A stretch of DNA of 64,000 nt from contig NZ_FNSF01000001.1 of NCBI RefSeq assembly GCF_900105455.1, positions 253,001-317,000 of the forward strand, given 5' to 3'. Below the pieces are notes generated by a model, which saw only the letters and a list, made by a program, of their open reading frames with translations, searched no databases and was not told where the DNA came from. The number at the start of each line of letters is the position of its first letter. Position 1 is the stretch's first letter. Positions 35,489-44,191 of the stretch are shown piece after piece. Made by a program: the position numbers and the translations under genes. Origin of the DNA: Tenacibaculum sp. MAR_2009_124. Lineage in GTDB: Bacteria; Bacteroidota; Bacteroidia; Flavobacteriales; Flavobacteriaceae.

Positions 35489-37477
35489 CTACCAAATTTT
35501 AAAGGCGTAGCTTTCACCATTTTCATCATAGTTTCTTATAAAACCGTGTTTTCCAATTCCAATAACAGTATTTTTTGAAGTACTTTTTCCGTTAAAACCA
35601 TCATTACAGTCAACTTCAATTTTATATGTTTTTATTTTTCCATTATCGAAAAAGGTAGATTTAGAAAAATCGATATCAATATTTTTTCGGTTTTTAAACC
35701 AACGAGCTAATTTTTTAAGTTCATTTCTAGTGGTTTCTTCAGTCACAACAAGTTCCGCCTTGAAATCATTAATTGTACTCTCAAACAAAAAACTTACATC
35801 TTCCATATCTTCATTTTCGTTTTCAAAAGAGTCGTCCTCGTTTTCTTCATCTTCAGAGTTGTTGTTTGTTTTTTCGCAATCAGTACACTCAAGTCCCTTT
35901 GACGTCATATTAAAATGATGATTTACCATATCACGATCATAAATGTCTTCAGTGTTATCGATGCTATATAAGAAGTCTCGAGATGATCTTTCAAAATATA
36001 CTGATGAGCCTTCAGGAAGGTAAAGTGTCGCTTTTACTTCTTCATCTTTCCACATATTCTTATAATCATTTAGAAAGTAAGCATCAAAAACAATTACGTT
36101 ATTATTCGATTTAAAATTGTATTTTATTTTTTCTGCATTTTTATTAGCGATACCGCGTTTTCTTCCTTCTGAAGTTTTTTTGATTTCTATATACGCATTA
36201 CCCGTTTCACTTTTCTCTACGTCAATGTTTATATCATTTGAATACTTCATTTCAACATCATCAACGGTAACATTTACATAGTTATCTCTATTACGAAGCC
36301 TAGATTGATAGTAGATATTCTCGTCGTTTACAACTCTGATTTTTAAAGGCTTTTCAGTGTCATATGTAAGGCTGTGTTTTTCAACATTGGTTCCGTTATG
36401 AGCTCTTGATGTTGTAAATTCGATAGCCGAAAAACCAACACCTAATAAAGCAACTAACCAAATACCTAATAGCGTTAAAACAGCAGAAGTATTTAACTTC
36501 TTAATATTTGGAGAAAGGATACGTAAACCTAAAATAAATAGCACAACAAAAGGAATACCTATTAATACAAATAAGAATGTTGCAAGTAACCATTTAGGCA
36601 TTGATGACTCATAGAAAAATGGTGGATACTGAACAATGTCACCATCAATTTGCAGTATTTCTAAACTCCCTATTGAAAAAACTCCTAGTAAAAGTGATAC
36701 TAGAGTTGCTCCAGCGATAAAAATTAGAATGACACCCATGAATTTTCCGAATACTTTGAAAACAGCGAGTAATATTTTACCTAAAGTGTCTATAAAATCT
36801 TGAAATCCCGACTTCGTTTGCTCTCTAAGTTTTTCATAATCTGCACTTGAAATCTTGTCAGAAATTTCATGAGCACCATCTTTCAGCTTGGTTGATAGGT
36901 TTTCAAACTCGTTACGAATTTTTTTTTCAATGTTATCAATATTTACGGCTTCACCTTCCATTTGAAGTTTCTCAGAAGTAGTTCTGGCTTCAGGAAGAAG
37001 AATCCATAAAATAATATATATTAAAGGTGAAAATCCACTAGCAGTTAAAATAATAAAAGCTAAACGAATCCATATAGTATCAATACCCACATAATGTGCC
37101 AATCCAGAACAAACTCCTCCTAAAAACTTATCATTACCATCTCTAAAAAGCTTTTTAGTTGGATCTTTTCTACGCCCGCTGTTTGAGTTATTTTCACTGT
37201 ATTCTTCTTCAACATCAGCATAATCTTCTGGCTGCCCCATGATAGCAATAATTTCTTCTATATCACTTTCATTTACAACTTGACGAGCATCAGTTATTCT
37301 TTCAGACAATAATTCACTAATTCTAGCTTCAATATCAGAAATGATTTCATCTTTTCCTTGGGGATCGTTGCTTAAAGAACGCCCAATAGCGTCTAAATAA
37401 CGTTTTAGTTTTTGGTAGGCGATTTCATCTATATGAAAGAAAAATCCACCTAAATTTATGTTGATCGTTTTATTCAT
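35489..37477 (-). CDS. PspC-domain membrane protein
   Basis: 662 aa. The N-terminal ~75 residues (DIEARISELL, IMGQPEDY) match the small DUF1700-like helix domain. A PspC domain follows at about 108-165 (FLGGVCSGLAHYVGID, then a transmembrane helix), then three or four more membrane helices (about 235-345). A long periplasmic beta-rich C-terminus contains a very acidic stretch near 540 (EDEENEDDSFENENED). PspC proteins sense envelope stress in the phage-shock-type response. Its start overlaps the PadR regulator stop by eight bases. Confidence 0.9.
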   Translation of the reverse strand: MNKTININLGGFFFHIDEIAYQKLKRYLDAIGRSLSNDPQGKDEIISDIEARISELLSERITDARQVVNESDIEEIIAIMGQPEDYADVEEEYSENNSNSGRRKDPTKKLFRDGNDKFLGGVCSGLAHYVGIDTIWIRLAFIILTASGFSPLIYIILWILLPEARTTSEKLQMEGEAVNIDNIEKKIRNEFENLSTKLKDGAHEISDKISSADYEKLREQTKSGFQDFIDTLGKILLAVFKVFGKFMGVILIFIAGATLVSLLLGVFSIGSLEILQIDGDIVQYPPFFYESSMPKWLLATFLFVLIGIPFVVLFILGLRILSPNIKKLNTSAVLTLLGIWLVALLGVGFSAIEFTTSRAHNGTNVEKHSLTYDTEKPLKIRVVNDENIYYQSRLRNRDNYVNVTVDDVEMKYSNDINIDVEKSETGNAYIEIKKTSEGRKRGIANKNAEKIKYNFKSNNNVIVFDAYFLNDYKNMWKDEEVKATLYLPEGSSVYFERSSRDFLYSIDNTEDIYDRDMVNHHFNMTSKGLECTDCEKTNNNSEDEENEDDSFENENEDMEDVSFLFESTINDFKAELVVTEETTRNELKKLARWFKNRKNIDIDFSKSTFFDNGKIKTYKIEVDCNDGFNGKSTSKNTVIGIGKHGFIRNYDENGESYAFKIW

Positions 37478-37814
37478 TTTCAGTTGATTTTGTACTTGTT
37501 ACTTGGTTTACAGCGTTCACTAGGTTATTCCATGTTTTATCTAATTCTTTTAAGAATAATTGTCCGTTTTCGGTTAAAACATAATACTTCCTTGGGGGGC
37601 CAGAGGTAGATTCTTCCCATCTATAACTTAACAACCCGGCATTTTTTAAACGAGTTAGTAATGGGTAAATGGTTCCCTCGACCACTATCATTTCAGCGTT
37701 TTTTAGGGTAGATAGAATTTCTGATGTATAGGCATCTCCATTTTTAAGAATGGATAAAATACAGTATTCTAGCACTCCTTTACGCATTTGAGCTTTTGTG
37801 TTTTCTATCTTCAT
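37470..37814 (-). CDS. PadR-family transcriptional regulator
   Basis: 114 aa, a short winged-helix PadR: MRKGVLEYCILSILKNGDAY with the recognition segment TIYPLLTRLKNAGLLSYRWEES. The standard minimal PadR length. Overlaps and is co-transcribed with the PspC gene, an arrangement common in Bacteroidetes where PadR represses its own PspC operon. Confidence 0.95.
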   Translation of the reverse strand: MKIENTKAQMRKGVLEYCILSILKNGDAYTSEILSTLKNAEMIVVEGTIYPLLTRLKNAGLLSYRWEESTSGPPRKYYVLTENGQLFLKELDKTWNNLVNAVNQVTSTKSTENE

Positions 37815-37833
37815 TGAGCGTGGTTTAGAGTGG

Positions 37834-38262
37834 TTATTTAATAAATTTTATAGTAAATGGATATTTGTAAATTTCTCCATTATTGGCTTTCATGGCAGCT
37901 AAGATGATTAAAGCTATTTTAATAAGAGTAACAATACTAACTAAAGAAGCAACTCCTAAAATTCCAAAAAGTCCGTTGTATGAATGGTGTCCACCGAAAT
38001 CAATATCTACACCATTGAAGATATCGAAGATATTGCCAAAAAGGAAAGAGAAAAATGAAGCGCCTAAAACAAATATATATAAGCTAAAGCTAATGTTAAA
38101 GTTAACGGCTTCTTTTCCTTGTTGATCTAAATAGGGACTTTTTTCTTTTAGAGTTTGCCAAATAATTAGAGGAGTTATAATGCTGCCTAGTGGAAATAAA
38201 TACCCCGCGAAAGAGGAGATATGTATTAGAAAGGCATTTGTATTCTCGTTGTTATTTTGCAT
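37834..38262 (-). CDS. DUF4870 membrane protein
   Basis: About 142 aa from MQNNNENTNAFLIH (38262). An upstream ATG at 38325 would lie on the far side of the promoter at 38294-38301 and is rejected. Three transmembrane helices of the DUF4870 (Tic20-like) fold, with a short Gly/His loop (DIDFGGHHSYNG). It leads the operon with PadR and PspC (19 bp gap). Probably a small envelope-stress or membrane-integrity protein. Confidence 0.88.
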   Translation of the reverse strand: MQNNNENTNAFLIHISSFAGYLFPLGSIITPLIIWQTLKEKSPYLDQQGKEAVNFNISFSLYIFVLGASFFSFLFGNIFDIFNGVDIDFGGHHSYNGLFGILGVASLVSIVTLIKIALIILAAMKANNGEIYKYPFTIKFIK

Positions 38263-38293
38263 GATAATATGATTTATATAATACTTGACTATA

Positions 38294-38301
38294 CAAATAT
38301 A
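38294..38301 (-). promoter_or_regulatory. Bacteroidetes -7 promoter element
   Basis: TATATTTG on the minus strand matches TAnnTTTG and lies 32 bp upstream of the chosen DUF4870 start codon. A clean -33 TTG is not obvious. Confidence 0.5.
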
Positions 38302-38339
38302 TGGATATTGGATAGTATTATGCAATACATAGTACTAAA

Positions 38340-38837
38340 TTTAACATAATTTAACATTTGTTTGGGTGCTGGAGCTTTGAGTTGAATGAGTCTTTTAACT
38401 AGAAGTGTACAACAGTATTTTGAGGTTTTAAAATTCATTTTCTCAATGTTTTAAAGGTTTTAAGAACGGTTTGTGTACGTACCTGTTTTTAGAACAACCT
38501 GAATTTTTTACTGTTTTTTTCTTATTACCGATGATGGATTAGTTGATTGGAATTTTTTAAAACAGCATTTAAAATAGGGTTAAATATTGCCAAAAGCTTA
38601 GAGTTTTGCTTTATAAGAGAATCGTAAAGAGCAAGTCAATAAATAATGTTTGCATTAAAAGTGTGACGTAAAAGGTGTACGAAATCACTTAGTAAAATAA
38701 CGATCTATTCTTTGTGATTATAGAATGTATGCTTTTTTACATATTTTAGTAGAAACAAATAAACAAGAATGTACTGTTATTTATTATCGATAAGACGGTA
38801 CATTTCTTTGCTAATTATATTGTAAATATAAATAAGG
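38340..38837. other. Divergent intergenic region
   Basis: About 500 bp between the divergent DUF4870 operon and the DUF4442 gene. I see no ORF, hairpin or repeat worth naming beyond the promoter already listed. Confidence 0.5.
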
Positions 38838-39293
38838 ATGAATTTTACACCGAGAAAAATTAATACATTTTTACTTTTTAAATTACCAGCCGCTTTTTTT
38901 ACAGGAGTTAGAGTAACTAGTATTACTGAAATGAATTCAGTAGTACATGTACGTTATAAATGGGCGAATCAAAACCCGTTTAAGTCTATGTTTTGGGCAG
39001 TGCAAGGAATGGCTTCAGAGCTCACTACAGGAATTTTGGTGATGAAATCAATAAGTAATTCTGGAAAAAGAATATCTATGCTGGTTACTAACATGAATGC
39101 GGTTTTTTTAAAGAAGGCGGTAGGTAAAATACGTTTTGAATGTAATGATGGTCAACTTATAAGTGAAGCAATAGAAAGAGCCATAGAGACTGGGGAAGGG
39201 CAAACTGTTGTTGTTCGGTCTGAAGGTATTAATGAGGAAGGTATATCTGTTTCAAAATTTGAATATGAATGGAGTTTGAAATTAAAATCGTAA
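38838..39293 (+). CDS. DUF4442 hotdog-fold protein
   Basis: 151 aa, DUF4442 (thioesterase-like hotdog). Motifs: PAAFFTGVRVTSI, YKWANQNPFKSMFWAVQGMASELTTG, and the C-terminal strands IRFECNDGQ. Related proteins are putative acyl-CoA thioesterases. No signal peptide, so cytoplasmic. Precedes the AIM24-like gene by 42 bp on the same strand. Confidence 0.88.
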   Translation: MNFTPRKINTFLLFKLPAAFFTGVRVTSITEMNSVVHVRYKWANQNPFKSMFWAVQGMASELTTGILVMKSISNSGKRISMLVTNMNAVFLKKAVGKIRFECNDGQLISEAIERAIETGEGQTVVVRSEGINEEGISVSKFEYEWSLKLKS

Positions 39294-39335
39294 CAAATAA
39301 ATTATAAAAGCGTCTAACCAATAAAACTAATTATT

Positions 39336-40133
39336 ATGAATGCACACGAAATTGATTACCGAATATATGGTGAAGAAATGCAATATGTAGAAATTGAATT
39401 GGATCCAGAAGAAGGAGTTGTTGCGGAAAGTGGAAGTTTTATGATGATGGATTCTGATATTAAAATGAATACCATTTTGGGTGACGGATCGAATCAAGAG
39501 AAAGGCTTACTTGGAAAAATATTTTCTGCGGGAAAGAGAATTTTAACAGGGGAAAGTTTGTTTATGACGGTTTTTACGAATATAGGGCATGGAAAAAAAC
39601 AGGTGTCTTTTGCTTCTCCTTATCCTGGGAAAATTGTTCCAATTGATTTGACTGAATTCGGAGGAAAGTTTATTTGTCAAAAGGATGCTTTTCTATGCGC
39701 AGCTAAAGGAGTGTCTATTGGTATTGAGTTTTCGAAAAAATTAGGAAGAGGACTTTTTGGAGGAGAGGGGTTTATTATGCAAAAAATGGAAGGTGATGGA
39801 ATGGGCTTTATTCATGCTGGGGGTACTATGGCAAAGAAAGTTTTAAAGCCAGGTGAAGTTTTAAAAGTCGATACGGGTTGTATTGTAGGTTTTACTCAAG
39901 ATGTGGATTATGATGTTGAGTTCGTGGGAGGAATTAAGAATACTATTTTTGGAGGTGAAGGATTGTTCTTTGCTAGTTTAAGAGGTCCAGGAACCGTATA
40001 TATTCAATCATTACCATTTAGTAGATTGGCAGGGCGTGTTCTTTCGATGGCTCCTCAATCGGGAGGTGAAAGAGGTGAAGGAAGTGTTTTAGGTGGCCTA
40101 GGAAATATTTTAGATGGAGATAATCGTTTTTAA
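39336..40133 (+). CDS. TIGR00266/AIM24-family protein
   Basis: 265 aa, the full AIM24-type double-stranded beta-helix: [33 protein letters not shown], and Gly-rich loops at [13 protein letters not shown] and [26 protein letters not shown]. Family function is poorly known; homologues in other bacteria are cytoplasmic. Clean start and terminator downstream. Confidence 0.93.
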   Translation: MNAHEIDYRIYGEEMQYVEIELDPEEGVVAESGSFMMMDSDIKMNTILGDGSNQEKGLLGKIFSAGKRILTGESLFMTVFTNIGHGKKQVSFASPYPGKIVPIDLTEFGGKFICQKDAFLCAAKGVSIGIEFSKKLGRGLFGGEGFIMQKMEGDGMGFIHAGGTMAKKVLKPGEVLKVDTGCIVGFTQDVDYDVEFVGGIKNTIFGGEGLFFASLRGPGTVYIQSLPFSRLAGRVLSMAPQSGGERGEGSVLGGLGNILDGDNRF

Positions 40134-40203
40134 TTGGAAGGAGTTAGTTAATTTCTTTACTAAATAGAGTTTGAATATATAAATACTCATAGAATAAAGG
40201 CAT

Positions 40204-40233
40204 AAAAAAATCCGCAATACTGCGGATTTTTTT
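40204..40233. terminator. Bidirectional terminator between convergent genes
   Basis: AAAAAAATCCGCA..TGCGGATTTTTTT with a 4-base loop; serves the AIM24-like gene (+) and the TlpA-like gene (-). Confidence 0.9.
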
Positions 40234-40258
40234 ATGTAATATATAAGGTATGTTTTTA

Positions 40259-41647
40259 CTAAATACTAATTCCAAGCTCTTCAAGCATGTTTATTAGTTT
40301 TTCACCGTCTGAAGGTCTAGGTGCATTTGGACTGATTATATTTCCTTCTGGATCAACCATGATAAATCTTGGTAGTCCTTTAATTGCGAACTTTTTAATA
40401 AAGTCAGAACCGAAAGATTTGTCAGCAAATAACTGAACTCCTCCCATTTCTTTTTGTTGAATAGTTTCTTTCCATTTGTCTTTAGCGTTAATATTGTCAA
40501 CACTAATACTTACAAATTCAATATTCTGATCGTGATATTGTAATTCAAGTCTTTTTAAAAGTGGAGTTTCACGCTTACAGAAGCTACACCAAGTAGCCCA
40601 TACATCAATATATAAATATTTTCCACTACCTAATAATTCATCTAATGAAGTAGCTTCTCCATCAATATTTTCATAGTTTTCAAACTTAGGACAAGGCATC
40701 CCTTTTGCTGTTAACTTTAAAGAATTATAGATTTCAGAGATTCTGTCTTTGTGAGCTTTATTAGTAGAGAAAGACATGTATTTATTATAATAACCTTCTA
40801 AGTCTTCAGCATATGTAATACCTTTCTGACCCTTTTCAAACAATAAGTCGTTCTTTACAATACTATCAGTAACCTCTGTTTGAACAGTTTCTAAGTAAGT
40901 AAGTGCAACATCGGCATCTTCGGTGGCTCTTTCGTCGGCTAATCTTTGGATTTCGTCCTGAACAATTTTTTGGTAAAAATCGAAATCTTTGTAATCTTCT
41001 CCTTCATTAAAGTTGATCTTATCTGTTACAGAAGGAAAATTCTCTGAAGGTACAAAGTCTTCATTTCCACTTAAAGCAGGGTAATAAGTTGGATAGAAGT
41101 ATAAATCTCTTAAATATTCATATTCTATATTCTTTATTTCTTTCTTTAAAAATGCTTCTGGCAATTTACTGTTAATTGCTAAATCAGTAAGAGCGTTTTT
41201 GTACGTGTCTAGAGTTGAAAGAAAATCAGGTTCTTCCTTACCTAATAGTTCTCTTAAATTAATAATTTGCTCAGCAAATAAGTTTTTCTTTTTAATGAAA
41301 TAACTTCCAGTTACACCATTAACACCCTCGAATTTTATCGCATCTGGGTTTTTGTAATCTAAAAGAAGTTTAAGATCATCAGTTTTTGTTAAATAAACAT
41401 CAAACTTTCTTTTATTAATGGTTAGTTTGTAGTACCCATCTCTTTCTATCCTAAGAGTATCAACAAATGTTTTTGTTTTTTTGTTAAAAGGGACTTTTTT
41501 TTCAAATTCAAAACCTTCTAATTTAATATCTCGTTTTTTGAAATTATCAACGGTTCCAGATAAAATTAGATAGTCTTTTACAGGCTCTTCTTTCTTACAT
41601 GAAAGCATAATACCTCCTATGAGGGCTAAAAGTACTATTTTTTTCAT
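40259..41647 (-). CDS. TlpA-family thiol-disulfide lipoprotein
   Basis: 462 aa. Lipobox IMLSC puts the lipidated Cys at 17. The N-terminal ~100 residues are a DUF4369-like beta domain, a helical middle follows, and the C-terminal thioredoxin fold has WCSFC with C354 and C357 and the cis-Pro loop GLPRFIMVD. Probably reduces or isomerises disulfides in the periplasm, for example for cytochrome maturation or oxidative stress. Family architecture is typical of Bacteroidetes. Confidence 0.92.
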   Translation of the reverse strand: MKKIVLLALIGGIMLSCKKEEPVKDYLILSGTVDNFKKRDIKLEGFEFEKKVPFNKKTKTFVDTLRIERDGYYKLTINKRKFDVYLTKTDDLKLLLDYKNPDAIKFEGVNGVTGSYFIKKKNLFAEQIINLRELLGKEEPDFLSTLDTYKNALTDLAINSKLPEAFLKKEIKNIEYEYLRDLYFYPTYYPALSGNEDFVPSENFPSVTDKINFNEGEDYKDFDFYQKIVQDEIQRLADERATEDADVALTYLETVQTEVTDSIVKNDLLFEKGQKGITYAEDLEGYYNKYMSFSTNKAHKDRISEIYNSLKLTAKGMPCPKFENYENIDGEATSLDELLGSGKYLYIDVWATWCSFCKRETPLLKRLELQYHDQNIEFVSISVDNINAKDKWKETIQQKEMGGVQLFADKSFGSDFIKKFAIKGLPRFIMVDPEGNIISPNAPRPSDGEKLINMLEELGISI

Positions 41648-41841
41648 TCTTAATTATTTAGGTAAATGTAGTGTTTAAAAGCCCGAAAGTACTTTATTTA
41701 GTTTTTCTTTCAAAGAAATTAGTTAAATATTTCATTTTATTGAAGTTCCAACTTTGACTAAGGTGTTTTCAGGCTTTTCAATATTAGATGCCTTAAAATA
41801 CGAAAAAAGGATTAAAGAGCCTTGCTATCTGTTGAAAAATG

Positions 41842-41871
41842 AAAAAAACTGAAGTAGCACTTCAGTTTTTT
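41842..41871. terminator. Bidirectional terminator-like hairpin
   Basis: AAAAAACTGAAGT..ACTTCAGTTTTTT, a strong stem flanked by A and T runs. It lies upstream of the TlpA gene, so it ends whatever is transcribed in 41872-42190 on the minus strand or acts as an insulator. Confidence 0.7.
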
Positions 41872-42191
41872 AGATTCTTTTTCTCTTTTTCACAAGCAAT
41901 TACTCCCACAAAATAGTTTTAGATAATAGTAGATGATTTCTCATAGTAAAAGTATTAATTGTTAAAGTGGTGTTAAAACAATAATCATACCAAACAATTA
42001 AAATACTAGTAAAAATGAAAAAATAAATGGTAAGACCAAGAATGTGTTCATATGAAAAGTTTGTAGGCGGTTATACCGCAATTACATACGTTTAGCGGCA
42101 AAGATTCTTTCTTCATAACATTTTTTTAATAAAAGGAAAGACTTATAGAGATATTTGTTTTTATAATTAAAAAGATAAAGAAAGTTTTAAT

Positions 42192-42710
42192 ATGAACAAC
42201 CATATAATTTTCCCTATTGAGGTAGAGGCCTTTAGAGTAGGAGAGGATGATAAAGTTTTACTCGTAGCAAAGGGGAGAGAAGAAGGAATAAATAGAGTTC
42301 AGATTCAAGTTTCTGCGGCAACTATTTATCCGCCTATGTATTTAGTAGTCGGAGAACCAATAAATCAACCAGGTTATTTTTCATATACCGTTCAAAAAAT
42401 GATAGCCTATCCAAGTAATATTGATTATATCCAATTTCAAACGGGTAGTGGAACGAAAAGAATTCCTATCATTGATGTAACTGAGGGAGATGATGATTTA
42501 AAGAACTTGTTAACTTTAGAAGAGAATCAAGTTATTGGATATGTTTATAATGCAATTGATATGAATAAAGCAATTGTAGATGCAACTGATAAAATAAGGA
42601 AGATGAATGTTGATTTTTATTCTGCCGAAATAAAGAGGTCAGGAGTAGTTTCATTATCTCATTTTTCTGATTTTCAATTTTTCTATGTTATTATGGAATA
42701 TAAAGAGTAA
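42192..42710 (+). CDS. Hypothetical protein
   Basis: 172 aa, no signal peptide, mostly beta: MNNHIIFPIEVEAFRVGEDD, PPMYLVVGEPINQPGYFSYTV, then a helical segment DMNKAIVDATDKIRKMNVDF. I do not recognise the family. A 9-bp hairpin (GGGAGCTTT..AAAGCTCCC at 42748-42770) follows but has no good T-run. Confidence 0.75.
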   Translation: MNNHIIFPIEVEAFRVGEDDKVLLVAKGREEGINRVQIQVSAATIYPPMYLVVGEPINQPGYFSYTVQKMIAYPSNIDYIQFQTGSGTKRIPIIDVTEGDDDLKNLLTLEENQVIGYVYNAIDMNKAIVDATDKIRKMNVDFYSAEIKRSGVVSLSHFSDFQFFYVIMEYKE

Positions 42711-42719
42711 ACATTATAA

Positions 42720-44190
42720 GATAAAAGAGAAAAAGTAAGGGCAAATAGGGAGCTTTGAAGTAAAGCTCCCTCCACTATACACTTAAAAAACCCTTCTTAC
42801 AAATTTATAAGCTAAATAGTAGTGCAAAAGTCATAAAAAAGATTTATTCCTGCAATAAGTAATTTTACTAATTTTAATTAGGGTTTTTACTTGTCTGTAA
42901 TGAAGAAAACCATGAGTTTTCTTTTTTCTATTGGATATAATAAAAAAAGAAATAATACATGAAGTTATGAACAAAAAAAGATTCTCCATGGAGAATCTTT
43001 TTTGTGAAATGATTTTATAAAAAAATCTACTACTAAACTATACTACTACTATTATGACACTTTTGTTTTTAAAAAGTCACAAAAAAGGTAAATAAAATGA
43101 AAAAAGCTCCCGAAGGAGCTAATTACAAAAGTTATATAAGGGGATAATTCGGTTTGTTGTAGGTTAGTTGATTTTCGAAATATTTATAAAAATTCCTACT
43201 CGAATGAGGAGTAGGAATTTTCCCCTTGAAATATTAAGCTGTCCGAAAATTTTGATTCCAAACTTATTGCAATTTAAAACATGTAATAGGATCTTACAAT
43301 TGGTAAAATCCCTAGTTGTATACTAATGGTTTTTACTGGTAATGTTGAAGATAACCATGAGTTAATGTGTTGTTTGTATTGATGGTAAGTTTGTTGGAAT
43401 TAATTTATAAATAGAAAAATACTCTTTATCACTAAAGAGTATTTCTAATCAAACTAACTAAACAATGAAATAAGTTTTTAAACTCATGTTAAAGATAATT
43501 TATATAAAAGCCTTAAATATTCGAATTTAGATTAATTACCGTTTTTTGTGGTTAAGTGGTTGGTTTTGATTGATTAAGTTGTTTTTTCTTTAGTTTTTAA
43601 AAAACCTCCTTTTTAAAAAGGAGGTCAGTTTAATTGAATATAGCTTAATGCAAAATTGACATGGACTAAAATCCATTTACCTACTACTACTTTGTAAAAA
43701 TATTTAACAAACGGGTAAACAATGTTAATGAAGTTTGAACAAAAGTTTATGAGAAGAATAAGTCTTACTGATGAATTACCTTAATGCGAGGATATAGCCA
43801 AGGTTTTATAAATCGAGGTTTTTAACGAAATCTAAGTGTGTATGCATATAGTAGTTATCAATTTTTGAAAGTGTATAAGAGTGAATTTGAAGAAACGAAA
43901 CTATTGTATAAGGGAAAAGAGCTCCATTTTGGAGCCCATATTTAAGGGGCTATAAAAATTCGGGGGGGTATGAAATTTTTATTCACTTCAAATATAAAAG
44001 ACTGAATGAGTTTGTTTTTACAAATTAGTTTAGTGGTATGTCTTAATCGATAAAGCGATAAAAAGTATAGTTGAGTGAGTAGCGGAAGTAAATAGATTAT
44101 TAAGTTCTTTACTATTGATTGTTTTGTGGTGGGAAATAATAAGAGCGGGAGGTAAATCCCGCTCTATTAAAATTTTTTCTCTTTCAACGG
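42720..44190 (-). other. Gene-free stretch with a series of minus-strand terminators
   Basis: No CDS. Terminator-type hairpins occur at 42973-43003, 43100-43120, 43190-43220, 43416-43444, 43602-43625, 43919-43937 and 44141-44165, most with their T-run on the minus strand. The last one ends the T9SS gene at 44192. They divide the stretch into short minus-strand transcription units of about 80-300 bp that contain no ORF longer than about ten codons. One is the C-rich-loop RNA listed separately; a CTACTACT motif occurs at 43025-43050 and 43681-43690. Confidence 0.65.
43915..43984 (-). ncRNA. Candidate C-rich-loop small RNA, copy A
   Basis: The minus strand has TATATTTG (43989-43996), a TAnnTTTG promoter. 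About 70 bases follow: a stem ATAAAAATT..AATTTTTAT whose loop holds CCCCCC, then AGCCCCTTAAATAT, then a terminator GGGCTCC..GGAGCTC with one G-U pair and TTTT. The order promoter, C-rich loop, CCCCTTAAATAT, terminator is shared with copies at 50.9 and 57.0 kb. No ORF. Confidence 0.5.
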
Positions 44191-44191
44191 A

